Below are positions 33,073 through 42,675 of a stretch of DNA of 64,000 nucleotides, piece by piece; within the stretch, counting starts at the first letter, position 1; the number at the start of each line of letters is the position of its first letter. The notes beneath the pieces are model-generated. The model worked only from the letters and a program-made list of their open reading frames with translations, was not told the origin of the DNA and made no database searches. The position numbers and the translations under genes are program-made. The stretch is from positions 1 through 64,000 of the forward strand of contig CAJTOJ010000008.1 of NCBI GenBank assembly GCA_910577665.1. The letters are read 5' to 3'. The stretch is from an uncultured Acetatifactor sp. (lineage in GTDB: Bacteria; Bacillota; Clostridia; Lachnospirales; Lachnospiraceae).

Positions 33073-35622
33073 TTACTTTGTTACATAGCTGAAAGCCGGC
33101 ACTGTCACTCCATCTATCTGTTCCTCAAGATCGCTGTAGTTAAAGTACACTTTCACGCCGTTGGAGTAAGTCACCACCCGAAGCTTCTCATTGCGTCCAT
33201 ACAGCTCATGGTCTACGATCTTGGATCCTTTCACCAGGTTGTAGAACGCCTTGTACTCCTCATAATAGGCACCTACCCGATCCTTCCAGTAGCTGTACTC
33301 TACTGCAAAGTAATCCTCCTGCTCCGTACCTGACAAAATAGAACTGTCCTCATACATAAAGGTAAATTTCGGTGCACTGTTGCTCTCCAGCATATGCATG
33401 AAGTTCACATATACATCCGTGCTCTCCTTGTTTAAGGATTCAGAGGAATACCCCTTATGACCATCCAGCACCATCCCCATAAAAGGTATGGATGCATCCA
33501 GAACCCTCATACCACTGTCCGTGGTCGGTATATCCGTGAGATAAGCACTGTATCCATAAGCCTCACTGGATGGATTGGACAGCATCACGGTCATACCCTC
33601 TGCGAACTGACTCACAGCCTCCTTCAACAGGGTATCCCCGGAAGAGGGAGATACATGATTGTCCCTGTAAGTGGTGGGAGCAAAAGTATACAGATCATTA
33701 GAAGCTATGGTGGTCAGTCCTGTCCTCTTGGAATAAGACTTCTTCACCTTACCCAGGTACTTCTCCATATAATTGGGATTCACCAGATACAGAGGGTAAT
33801 CTGCTTCCGTCTCCACACTGCTATCAATGGGATCGAAGGAGTAAATCTGTCCTCTCTCATTGATAATGTTCCAGGCTGCCATTTCATTGTTTACTTTTGT
33901 CTTGGTGTACGCGGTCTGGAGCTGTAGGTTCGGGAAGAGTTGCGCCCCCACGGAATCCGCATAGGATTTCAGCTTCTTAAAGTCTGAGGAACCGCCCAGC
34001 CCGGAGACCAGCTTCACACCGGAAGCCAGGGAACGCTGGTTCATACCGCCGTTCACCATGCCGCTGTAGATTACCTTCAGGTTCTGCATACCGCCATCTG
34101 ACAGGTCTGTGAGAATCTCCCTGGCCTGGTCAAATGTCGTCAGAACCTGGGTTCCTTCATAAGGAATCCCCAGCATGTACTTGGTCTTGTCCGTGCTGCC
34201 CAGCAGTTCTACATAGAAAGGAGCCATATCCTCTTCCTCACTGGCCGCCAGGACACCTTTCCCGGTAAGATACTCCGCATAGCAGTCTGCCATGTCCACA
34301 TAGTTTCCATCTTCCCCCAGCCAGAAATACCGGATAGTGATATTATCATCATAGACATCATCAGAAGCCCTGTACATAGTAAAGTCTCCGTTGGCATTCT
34401 TCAATCCGGATGATATACTCTGCTGGGTCTGGATGTCAAAAGTAAGCTTAATCTTGGAAAATGGCTCAGAATTATCTGTACCACTCACATAGGCATCCAG
34501 GGTGGCTGCTTCTGCGCCGTCCTCTATCACAGCAAAAATCGTGCTGTCCTCATTCTTCATGCCAAACACAGGCATCATCATCTTACTGTCCACACTGTTA
34601 TAGGTCGCCGCATTCACCAGCCGGTCCCCACCATAAAAAGAACCTGCAAAATGGTATTCCCTGGTCTTGGTACTGTCCAGGTAGATCAAGGCCCCGCTTC
34701 TGTCCGGCAGGAACATATACCCTTCTTCTGCATCCTTTGCCGGATTGGACGTCAGAAAATAGGGAAGCAGCACCAACTGGTTCACCGGATGATCTGCTGC
34801 GGATTCAATCAGGGAAGTATCCACATTCACCACCAGTTCCCCATTGTCCAGATAATATTCCACCGGCACCCGGATCCTCAGCCTGTCAGGATATTCGCTC
34901 GGATCTGCTTCCAAGGCCTCCAGATCCTCCAGCAACGCTTCATAGGTATAATGCCCTGTCTCATAAAAATACTGGGTGATCTGTTTCATGGCCAGTCCGC
35001 CTGCTTTCTCATCCAGTTTTCGGACCCATTCCCCCGTATTCATCTGGGTATAATAACTGGCCTTCAGCTTCCGGATATCTGCCTCCGACAGGTATTGGAG
35101 CACCAGTTCCTGCATCCTCTCATCTGATATCTCCCGGGGGAAATCCTTGTAGGTCATATCATCTGTTCCCAGGGTGTACAGAATCCTTACCCCATTGTCT
35201 ATCAACTGATAGGATAGCTGCTCCCTGCTGGAGCACATGCTATAGGAATCATAACTACTGGTCTGATAATACAGCTTGTTGGATTTCGTACTGCCGGAAA
35301 AATATCTTACCATCAGATCGGACTGTGTGGCATCCGTCTTGTTCTCCAGATCCTCATTATGGCTCATATTGCTGTCCTGGTAGACACCAGTGGCAGTGTC
35401 CAGCCAGCGGACTGTGCCTGTATTCGGTTCTACCAGAAGCTGCATGCCACCACTCTCTGCCACTTTCACAAAGCCAGTTCCGTTTATGGTGTCAAATTCC
35501 TGTGTCTCCCAGTAACCGGACGCCCCCTGGTCATCAGGCTCTTCCGGAGAGCCGCAGCCTCCCAGAAGGGACAGGCAAAGAGCTGCCAACAAGGCATGTG
35601 TCACAAATGTACGTTTTCTCAT
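33073..35622 (-). CDS. DUF5696 lipoprotein of the glycan import operon
   Basis: An ~849-residue exported lipoprotein: start at 35622 (AAGGAGG, 8 nt) gives a signal with lipobox LLGGC (Cys 23). The rest is a large extracytoplasmic beta-rich N-terminal region followed by what looks like a TIM-barrel-like part (YSGMVNGGMNQ, FPNLQLQTAY, YLVNPNYMEKYL). The DUF5696 family is found mainly beside carbohydrate ABC transporters in Bacillota. A glycoside-hydrolase-like or sugar-capturing surface role is plausible, but no catalytic pair could be assigned with confidence. It lies between the YIP1 protein and the second permease pair. Confidence 0.82.
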   Translation of the reverse strand: MRKRTFVTHALLAALCLSLLGGCGSPEEPDDQGASGYWETQEFDTINGTGFVKVAESGGMQLLVEPNTGTVRWLDTATGVYQDSNMSHNEDLENKTDATQSDLMVRYFSGSTKSNKLYYQTSSYDSYSMCSSREQLSYQLIDNGVRILYTLGTDDMTYKDFPREISDERMQELVLQYLSEADIRKLKASYYTQMNTGEWVRKLDEKAGGLAMKQITQYFYETGHYTYEALLEDLEALEADPSEYPDRLRIRVPVEYYLDNGELVVNVDTSLIESAADHPVNQLVLLPYFLTSNPAKDAEEGYMFLPDRSGALIYLDSTKTREYHFAGSFYGGDRLVNAATYNSVDSKMMMPVFGMKNEDSTIFAVIEDGAEAATLDAYVSGTDNSEPFSKIKLTFDIQTQQSISSGLKNANGDFTMYRASDDVYDDNITIRYFWLGEDGNYVDMADCYAEYLTGKGVLAASEEEDMAPFYVELLGSTDKTKYMLGIPYEGTQVLTTFDQAREILTDLSDGGMQNLKVIYSGMVNGGMNQRSLASGVKLVSGLGGSSDFKKLKSYADSVGAQLFPNLQLQTAYTKTKVNNEMAAWNIINERGQIYSFDPIDSSVETEADYPLYLVNPNYMEKYLGKVKKSYSKRTGLTTIASNDLYTFAPTTYRDNHVSPSSGDTLLKEAVSQFAEGMTVMLSNPSSEAYGYSAYLTDIPTTDSGMRVLDASIPFMGMVLDGHKGYSSESLNKESTDVYVNFMHMLESNSAPKFTFMYEDSSILSGTEQEDYFAVEYSYWKDRVGAYYEEYKAFYNLVKGSKIVDHELYGRNEKLRVVTYSNGVKVYFNYSDLEEQIDGVTVPAFSYVTK

Positions 35623-35638
35623 TTTCTTCGCCTCCTTC

Positions 35639-37717
35639 CTAGAGTACCATGGATATTTCCCTGAAAATCTGCATCCAGTCATTCACAAACTGTGCCAGAA
35701 GCGTAGCGAACAGCATGGCCACGAAGCAGATAATCAACATTGCCACCGCTGACAGAAGAAGGGTAGCCACGTTCTTGGTAAAGGTGTACTGGTTCACCAT
35801 AATGGTTCCAATGAACATATAGAAGAAGAACAGCACCATACCAAAGGTAAACAGGGCACCTACCAGCACTGCCTCATCCTCTGTGACGAAGTTGGACAGA
35901 ATGGTTCCTGCCAGATACAGCCAGCAGGCCGGATACAGGGAATAGCCCACCACCTTGGTGATATGAACGATCTTACCTTTACCACTCATCAGCACACCCA
36001 CAGCCCAGTTTCCTATAATGAAGGCTACATAGGGAAGGATGGTACTGCCTACGATCAAAGGCACATTTACATTGTCAATATCCACGAAGCTTACCAGGAA
36101 TCCCGTGTACCTGTATTTGATCAGGCTGATCCAGCCGAAGAGGATGATCACCACCACGCTGAATACCAGGGATCCGTCATCATAGTATTTCACATCGTCA
36201 AAGGCCTTAAAGGGACTGGACAGCACATATCCGGGCCATTTGAACAGGGTGAACTTCGTCTTCTCCCAGAACCTGCGCAGCCTGGTATCTTTCGGCTCCT
36301 TGCGCCAGAATTTCTTGTACACCTGCCATGCGATGATTAACACAATTACCACAATGATCCCGGCAATGATCTTGCCAAAATTCCTGTCCATCCATGCGCT
36401 GGACACCTGTTCGTAGGCGTTGGAATAATATGTCCTGTCACCACCCAGGTGGAAATTATCCTTGGCAGATTCATAGTCACCGGCACGCATCTGGTATTTG
36501 CCCAGTCCTAAGTTCGCATAATAGAAGCTGTCATTGATATCCAGTACCTGCTGCCAGTAACCTGCCGCCGTTTCATAGTCATACCGGTTCTGGGCTTCTA
36601 AGCCTGCATTGATCAAGGCACCATAAGTGGTAGGGGCAAAGATCTCCACAGACTGGTACACAATATCCACCACCAGGATCTTCTCATCCATGAAACAGAA
36701 GGCTGTAGGGGAACTCAGCAAGCCCTCCCTGTTGCCGCTTCCTCCCAGTTCATACATGAGATAGCCATCGGGACTATAGACGAATATCCTGGAATAGTTG
36801 GAATCCAGCACAGCAAACCTGCCATCGTCTGCCACGGCAATGGTACTCAGGTTGGAACGGGACTTGTTATTCTTATAATCCCCCATAGGAGACACACCAA
36901 ATTCACTCTCCGGCATCACATCCTTACCGGAAGAATTCAGCTTCTTCACAGGCTGATCTGTAGAAGCCCCAGACACACTGGCGAAGATGAAACCATCTGC
37001 ATCTATGGCCAGATCGCTGTAGGAAGTGGGCAGCCACAAGGTACTCCTGGCCCTCTGCTCTTCCGTGGCCAGGTTCCTCCACAGCAGGTCAATGGCAGAG
37101 AATGTCACTTCCGTAGCACCCACGTAGCGGTTGAACTTCCCCTCGGGATCCAACTCCGCAAAACCTTCATAGCAGTTCTGCACCAGCACATAGATACGTC
37201 CCACGCTGTCTACCGCCAGTTTCACAGGCCGGTAACTTGTTGTCAGGCCGACACAGCCAGGATCGCCGATGGCCCGCACATAATTTCCCTTCTCATCGAA
37301 CTCGATGATCTCCCCATTGTCCCTCTCACAGATATAGATATGATTCTCTTCCGTGACATAGATACCGGTGGGGGCATTCACCTTGCTCCTGGTTCCGTCC
37401 TCTCTGGTATATTCCGTAATGTACGTTACGTTTTCAAATTCCTTGTCCGCAATGACGATATAACCGTTCAGAATAATGTATACCTTATCATTCCGATAAA
37501 ACACACCGGAAGCTGTGGCAAAACCATCTATCCCCAGATCCGAAGCGTATATCGTCCGTTCCAGTTCATATGCAGCCGGTGCGGCAACCACATTGCCCCA
37601 GATATCGTAGGAATAGGACTCTGCCGCATATGACACCGTGCCAAATCCAAGGATGGCACATATTACAAGAGCAAGTCCGCTTACGCACTTACTCCAAATC
37701 TTTTTTGATTTTTGCAT
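35639..37717 (-). CDS. NHL-repeat / TPR / YIP1 membrane protein
   Basis: A 692-residue protein of unusual design. A signal peptide (about 1-31) is followed by an extracytoplasmic NHL-type beta-propeller (~60-360, repeats such as PTGIYVTEENHIYICERDNG and DSVGRIYVL). Two TPR-like helices come next (AGLEAQNRYDYETAAGYWQQ), then a membrane helix near 455-475, a basic loop, and a C-terminal YIP1-like domain with five helices. It sits between the two permease pairs with gaps of 10 and 16 bp. It may organise or sense the transport complex at the cell surface; no enzymatic motif is visible. Confidence 0.85.
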   Translation of the reverse strand: MQKSKKIWSKCVSGLALVICAILGFGTVSYAAESYSYDIWGNVVAAPAAYELERTIYASDLGIDGFATASGVFYRNDKVYIILNGYIVIADKEFENVTYITEYTREDGTRSKVNAPTGIYVTEENHIYICERDNGEIIEFDEKGNYVRAIGDPGCVGLTTSYRPVKLAVDSVGRIYVLVQNCYEGFAELDPEGKFNRYVGATEVTFSAIDLLWRNLATEEQRARSTLWLPTSYSDLAIDADGFIFASVSGASTDQPVKKLNSSGKDVMPESEFGVSPMGDYKNNKSRSNLSTIAVADDGRFAVLDSNYSRIFVYSPDGYLMYELGGSGNREGLLSSPTAFCFMDEKILVVDIVYQSVEIFAPTTYGALINAGLEAQNRYDYETAAGYWQQVLDINDSFYYANLGLGKYQMRAGDYESAKDNFHLGGDRTYYSNAYEQVSSAWMDRNFGKIIAGIIVVIVLIIAWQVYKKFWRKEPKDTRLRRFWEKTKFTLFKWPGYVLSSPFKAFDDVKYYDDGSLVFSVVVIILFGWISLIKYRYTGFLVSFVDIDNVNVPLIVGSTILPYVAFIIGNWAVGVLMSGKGKIVHITKVVGYSLYPACWLYLAGTILSNFVTEDEAVLVGALFTFGMVLFFFYMFIGTIMVNQYTFTKNVATLLLSAVAMLIICFVAMLFATLLAQFVNDWMQIFREISMVL

Positions 37718-37727
37718 ACGCCACCTC

Positions 37728-38654
37728 TTACTCTTTCATACCGGATGTTGCCATCGTAGATACCACGTTGTTCTGCATGATCAGGAACACCACCAGGGGT
37801 ACAGCGAACATGATCACAGCGGACGCGGCAGAGATTCCTGCATAGGAAGCGCCCACACCGCTGATCTTGCCATTTGCCAACTGTCCCACCACGTAGGCGA
37901 AGCCCTTCTGTGCCTCTGTGTAGATGAATTTATCTCCTGTATTGGTCCAGAAGCTCTGGAACACCAGGATGAAAGCCGTCACCAAAGCCGGCTTCACCAC
38001 AGGCATCACAATGGTAAAGTGGATGCGTACATACCCCGCACCGTCAATCTGTGCCGCCTCCATGAGACTGTCGGGAATCTGCTCCATGAAGTTCTTCATC
38101 AGGTACAGCCCCAGGGTAGATGCAAAGCCGGGAATGATAATCGCCCACTGGGTGTCCAGCCATCCCAGTCCTGCAATGGTCAGGAAGTTGGGGATCATGG
38201 TCACTGATGCGTTGAACATCAGGGAATATACAATGATCTGGTTGAAGAATCCCACTCCTGGAAATTTATACTTTGCCAGCGGGTATGCACACAGGGAAGC
38301 GATTACAATGTGTCCGATGGATCCCACTACCACCACAAAAAGGGAGTTGAACAGGGATCTGGTCACCGGCACTACCGTATTGGCCAGCACATTGAAAAAA
38401 TCGCGGTAATTATTCAATGTAGGATTCTGCACAATGATCCTGGGAGGGAAGACAAACATCTCATTCATGGGCTTCATGGACTGGCTGAGCATATATACCA
38501 CCGGGAAGAAAAAGGTGATGGCCATCAGCAGCAGGAACAGTCCCAGAATCACATTCCCCCAGAAACTCCTTTTGGACTTCTTCACAAAAGGGGTGAAGTC
38601 TTTCGACTTCTTCTTATTTCTATAGGTCTGATAAAGTCTTTTTAACGTTTCCAT
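37728..38654 (-). CDS. Carbohydrate ABC transporter permease (MalG-type), first pair
   Basis: A 308-residue protein with six helices and the EAA loop MEAAQIDGAGYVRIHFTIVMPV. The ATG at 38654 follows GGAAGG by 6 nt; a GTG two codons upstream is less likely. It pairs with the product of 38676-39605, 21 bp upstream, and is followed 10 bp later by the YIP1/NHL gene. It shares the operon with two solute-binding proteins but no ATPase. Confidence 0.92.
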   Translation of the reverse strand: METLKRLYQTYRNKKKSKDFTPFVKKSKRSFWGNVILGLFLLLMAITFFFPVVYMLSQSMKPMNEMFVFPPRIIVQNPTLNNYRDFFNVLANTVVPVTRSLFNSLFVVVVGSIGHIVIASLCAYPLAKYKFPGVGFFNQIIVYSLMFNASVTMIPNFLTIAGLGWLDTQWAIIIPGFASTLGLYLMKNFMEQIPDSLMEAAQIDGAGYVRIHFTIVMPVVKPALVTAFILVFQSFWTNTGDKFIYTEAQKGFAYVVGQLANGKISGVGASYAGISAASAVIMFAVPLVVFLIMQNNVVSTMATSGMKE

Positions 38655-38675
38655 ATTCACCCTTCCTCTCTCTGA

Positions 38676-39605
38676 TCAGGTTCCGACCTTGCGAAGCAGC
38701 TTCTGGATCAGCATATTGCAGATGATCATGATCAGGAACAGGATAACGGCGATGGCAGATGCATACCCCATCTCCATACGGATGGAACCATAGTCATTCA
38801 GATGGTTCACAATGGTATGGGAAGCATAATTGGGGCTGGGGAAGCCTACCAGGGAATTGCCGATATCACCTACGGACAGGGAACCTGTGATGGTCATCAC
38901 AGCACCGAACAATAGCTGGGGCTTCATGTTGGGAAGTGTGATATACCACAGTTCCTGCCAGCGGTTCCTGATGCCGTCTATGGCTCCCGCCTCATACTGG
39001 GCCTCGTCCACGCCCTTGATACCTGCCACAAAAGACAGGAAGCCTACGCCCATGCTCATCCACAGGGATGCCAGGATGACCACCACGATAACATAGTCGG
39101 AATCCGACAGCCACAGGATCGCCTCCTGGGTGATGCCCAGTTTACGCAGGATGGCATTCAGATAACCATTGCTGTCATTGGAGAAAATCTGTGCGAACAC
39201 AGTGACCACGGCGGCACCCGCCATACTGGGTGCATAGAAGATCACGGTGAGTACTGTCCCGATCTTGTGAGGTAACTCATTGATCATCCAGGCCAGCAGA
39301 TAGGACAGTACATATCCGCCAGGTCCCACGATCACTGCTATGACAAAGGTGTTCTTAATAGCAGTCATGAAGGTAGAGTCCTCCAGGAACAGTTTCTTAT
39401 AATTGCGCAGACCTATGAAATTAGCTTTTTCCAACACATTGTAGTCCGTAAAACTAAACCATATGGCTTTCAGCACCGGATAGACCACAAACATGGCAAA
39501 CAGAATCATAAAAGGGGCGATCATAACATACAGAGGAATGCCGCGCTTCATATCTCTGAGCGTCAGTTGTGCTCTTCTCTTAAAAGAAATCTTTTTTGCA
39601 GCCAT
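38676..39605 (-). CDS. Sugar ABC transporter permease (MalF-type), first pair
   Basis: A 309-residue permease with a first helix YVMIAPFMILFAMFVVYPVL and an EAA-like loop YEAGAIDGIRNRWQELWYITLPNM. The ATG follows AGGAGGGG. It lies 10 bp after the giant solute-binding protein gene, consistent with one transport unit: binding protein plus two permeases. Confidence 0.92.
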   Translation of the reverse strand: MAAKKISFKRRAQLTLRDMKRGIPLYVMIAPFMILFAMFVVYPVLKAIWFSFTDYNVLEKANFIGLRNYKKLFLEDSTFMTAIKNTFVIAVIVGPGGYVLSYLLAWMINELPHKIGTVLTVIFYAPSMAGAAVVTVFAQIFSNDSNGYLNAILRKLGITQEAILWLSDSDYVIVVVILASLWMSMGVGFLSFVAGIKGVDEAQYEAGAIDGIRNRWQELWYITLPNMKPQLLFGAVMTITGSLSVGDIGNSLVGFPSPNYASHTIVNHLNDYGSIRMEMGYASAIAVILFLIMIICNMLIQKLLRKVGT

Positions 39606-39615
39606 GATTCCCCTC

Positions 39616-42567
39616 CTATTCTGCAGTATTCAAGCCAAACTCTGAACGTTTGCTTGTAATTTCCGCGTTGATGTCGTCCAACTGGATGTACAGCGTATCA
39701 ATGGGATCCACGCTGTTCGTCACCACAGTGGTGAATGCATTCCGGATCAGGCGGCCTGTAATATATCCGCCGGGAACCTGAGGTTCTGCCCGCAGATCGT
39801 CCAACAGGGAAAGAACCACCTGCTTGAACTCATCGTTCAGGCTGCCATTGGCAATGGCATCCTTGTTGGCCAGGGGAAGCTCTGCCGCTTCACCGTTCTC
39901 AGCCTTCATCTCGGTAGAATACCTGGACTGGGTCTCCTCGCTGGTCCACCACTTCAAGAACTCCCAGGCCGCATCAGACATACCATCTTTTTCCACGGTA
40001 GAAGAGACAATAAAACAGGTGCCGATCATACAGGCGGCGGAATGATCCACGCTTCCGTCATCCTGTCTGGTACCCGGTATCTTGGCAATGGACCATCTGC
40101 CGGATATCTCAGGAGCAGACACATTCAAGGTATTCACATAAGTATAATCCACTACCATCAAGGGAATCTCGCCTGTACGGAACCTGGTCACCAGATTCAC
40201 GGAATAGGACAATCCCTGGTTGGTATAGTACTCGGTCCAGTCCTTGAATACCAGCATCTGTTCCGTGCGGTCCATCATGGTACGGGTCCGATCCTGGGAA
40301 TACAGCTCGTATCCCTTCTGGTACAGCATGGACAGGAAGATATTGTTCACAGGAACCGTGGTGGAACTGGTACCGCCACCCAGGGTTAGATACTCATTGC
40401 TTCCCAGGTACACACTCATGTTATCCGCTTCCAGATAAGGAATGATGGAGACCAGGTCATCCCAGGTCTCGGGTACTTCCAGATCCATGGCCTCCAGGAT
40501 ATCTGTCCTGTAGATCAGTACCGGGAAGGAAAGCTGGTCAGGCAGGCCATAGACACCGCCCTCATACTCCAGGAAAGCCCTGGTATCTGCCGGGAACCGC
40601 TGAAACACTTCCTCAAAATCCGCGAACTGTGTCAGATCATAGGCAGCCCCGCGGTAAGCAAAATTGGTAGGAGTGGAATAGCTGGACTGCAGCACCACAT
40701 CGGGACCTTTCCCTGCCACTGTGGCCGGAAGCACGGTATCACCACCTACCATACTGATATTGACTTCAAAATCTGCATCCGCGAATTCCGCATTGATCAT
40801 CTTCTGGATGATATCATACTGGCTTCTGGTATCCGCTGCTGTCCACACAGTCAGCACCGGCTTCTTTCCTCCGCCATTTCCTTCCGCATGCACCTTGAAA
40901 TCATTGGTGAAGGAACCGATAAAGGCATTCCAGGTATGGGCCACACCAGCGAAGAAACCACCATTGGCCTTGGGAAGCCTGTAACCGTCCCCTGTGACCA
41001 TCAGGTAATCCAGCTCCAGGGGCAGGTTGTTGATGCTGTTCACCCAGTCACCCAGAGCAGAAAGCTTGTCATTGAATTCCTTCAGATACTTGGCCACATC
41101 ATCTGCCTTCTTGATGAGCTTGATCATGGAATTCATCATATCCACCACACTGGAGGTCTTGTTGGCAGAATCCATGGACTCCCCGAACATCTCCACCACG
41201 GCATTGAGCCTGGTGTACTCTTCCTCCAGGATGGGAATCATGTCCGGCACATACCCGGTGATATTATAATCACGGTACTGATCCGGATCCGTACCCGTAA
41301 CCGCCGTCATCTCCCTGTAGAGGTTGTTCAGGTTGCTCACACTGGTGGTGGCCAGATCCACAGCCTCTGTCAAGTCACCCAGGGTAGCTGTCATGGTAAT
41401 GGTATTGCTGCCTTCCTCTAGATAGAAGTAATAGTCTTCTGACCCATTCCCCAGGAAAGACACCTGCCAGTCAGGCCCGTAATAGAACTCTACCTGGGCA
41501 GCCTCCTCAAAGGGAAGTTCCCCGTTCACAGTGATACTGCGGGCCGAATAGAAGCCCCTGTTCAGATACTGCTTGAAACGGACACCGATCTTATACAGTC
41601 CTGCCCGGTCCACATCCACAGTCCAGGAAATCTTCTGGCCTGCACTGGCCCAGTTATCCCCGCCAATGGTGTTGTATACAATGTAGGTGGGATGGTAAGG
41701 CTGGGTACCCACAGATGTCCTGTCATTGTTGGGGGACAGGGCGGAGCTGGACTTCACCGCTGCGTCCTCTGCCTGTATCAACACGGCACCGTCCTTGATA
41801 TTGTTGGCACTGACGACCTCTGCCTCCAGTTCCTTGGTATACAGGTCATAATATTCCTCATAAGAAAGCTGTTTCGATGCCGGAACCAGGGCGATCTCGC
41901 TGATTCCCATCACTGCCTGGGATGATTCCAGGGTCACGGTATTGCTCCCCTTCTTCAGGTAGAACATGTACCCCCCCGCCACATCACAGTCAGCAGAGCT
42001 GAGATAAGTAACCGCCGGGCCTTCCTTCTGTACCTGTGTGGGTGCAGCCTGGTTGCCCTTGGTATTCATGAGCCAGTCCTTGCTGTCATCCACCCAGAGA
42101 CGGTCGAAAGCAATGTCCTCACAATCGTCAAAGGGTAACTTTCCATTGATATACACATTGCGCAGCATCGTCTGCGTGCCGGTAACGTCCGGATAATAGG
42201 TGAGCTGGATGTAATACAGGCCGTCCTGCTCCACGTCAAAGGTGTAGGTCAGGGAGCCGCTCTCCTGGGTCCACACCACACCACCTGTTTCCGTCAGCCC
42301 CTTCATATCCGCCTCCGAATAATCGGATGCCTTCACTGCAATCCTTTTCGCCGTATCGTCCGCATACGCTTTTCCAAACTGTGACACATAAGCCTCGTAA
42401 GTGACAGCAGAGGTATCTTCATAGGCAAGATACTTTCCCAGAACATCCTCACGGGTCTGTGCATACTCATCGCTGGATGTCATTGTGAGCGCAACCACCG
42501 CCACAACCACCAGTGCGGCAAGAATACATATATTGCGAATGCGGGTCTTATTTTTCTTCTTTTTCAC
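39616..42567 (-). CDS. Giant solute-binding protein with carbohydrate-binding-like modules
   Basis: A 983-residue membrane-anchored protein (helix about 10-30, no lipobox Cys). Two similar beta-sandwich modules follow, each with a GLYYIQLTYY/GLYKIGVRFK strand, a VYINGKLPF/ITVNGELPF motif and YFYLEEGSNTITM-type ends; these resemble carbohydrate-binding modules. After a helical region (~430-590), the C-terminal ~390 residues are a periplasmic-binding fold of the sugar type (PVLTVWTAADTRSQYDIIQKM, GKGPDVVLQSSY, YGLPDQLSFPVLIYRTDIL, WEFLKWWTSEETQSRY). The start is GTG 42567 with AAAGGG 8 nt before it. A typical sugar-binding protein is about 450 residues, so this is about twice the usual size. 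Confidence 0.88.
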   Translation of the reverse strand: MKKKKNKTRIRNICILAALVVVAVVALTMTSSDEYAQTREDVLGKYLAYEDTSAVTYEAYVSQFGKAYADDTAKRIAVKASDYSEADMKGLTETGGVVWTQESGSLTYTFDVEQDGLYYIQLTYYPDVTGTQTMLRNVYINGKLPFDDCEDIAFDRLWVDDSKDWLMNTKGNQAAPTQVQKEGPAVTYLSSADCDVAGGYMFYLKKGSNTVTLESSQAVMGISEIALVPASKQLSYEEYYDLYTKELEAEVVSANNIKDGAVLIQAEDAAVKSSSALSPNNDRTSVGTQPYHPTYIVYNTIGGDNWASAGQKISWTVDVDRAGLYKIGVRFKQYLNRGFYSARSITVNGELPFEEAAQVEFYYGPDWQVSFLGNGSEDYYFYLEEGSNTITMTATLGDLTEAVDLATTSVSNLNNLYREMTAVTGTDPDQYRDYNITGYVPDMIPILEEEYTRLNAVVEMFGESMDSANKTSSVVDMMNSMIKLIKKADDVAKYLKEFNDKLSALGDWVNSINNLPLELDYLMVTGDGYRLPKANGGFFAGVAHTWNAFIGSFTNDFKVHAEGNGGGKKPVLTVWTAADTRSQYDIIQKMINAEFADADFEVNISMVGGDTVLPATVAGKGPDVVLQSSYSTPTNFAYRGAAYDLTQFADFEEVFQRFPADTRAFLEYEGGVYGLPDQLSFPVLIYRTDILEAMDLEVPETWDDLVSIIPYLEADNMSVYLGSNEYLTLGGGTSSTTVPVNNIFLSMLYQKGYELYSQDRTRTMMDRTEQMLVFKDWTEYYTNQGLSYSVNLVTRFRTGEIPLMVVDYTYVNTLNVSAPEISGRWSIAKIPGTRQDDGSVDHSAACMIGTCFIVSSTVEKDGMSDAAWEFLKWWTSEETQSRYSTEMKAENGEAAELPLANKDAIANGSLNDEFKQVVLSLLDDLRAEPQVPGGYITGRLIRNAFTTVVTNSVDPIDTLYIQLDDINAEITSKRSEFGLNTAE

Positions 42568-42597
42568 CCCATCAGCCCTTTCATTTCTGATACACTA

Positions 42598-42637
42598 TGT
42601 GGCTGCGTCCCTATTTATCATAGAATCCACAGCCACA
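42598..42637 (-). other. Intercistronic hairpin after the first binding-protein gene
   Basis: Perfect 8-bp arms TGTGGCTG (42598-42605) and CAGCCACA (42630-42637) enclose 24 nt in the 108-bp gap between the two solute-binding protein genes. Such hairpins often protect the 3' end of binding-protein mRNA so that it outnumbers the permeases. Confidence 0.4.
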
Positions 42638-42675
42638 CAGCGCAATCGTTATACTTCACATGTGTCAGTCAAGCC

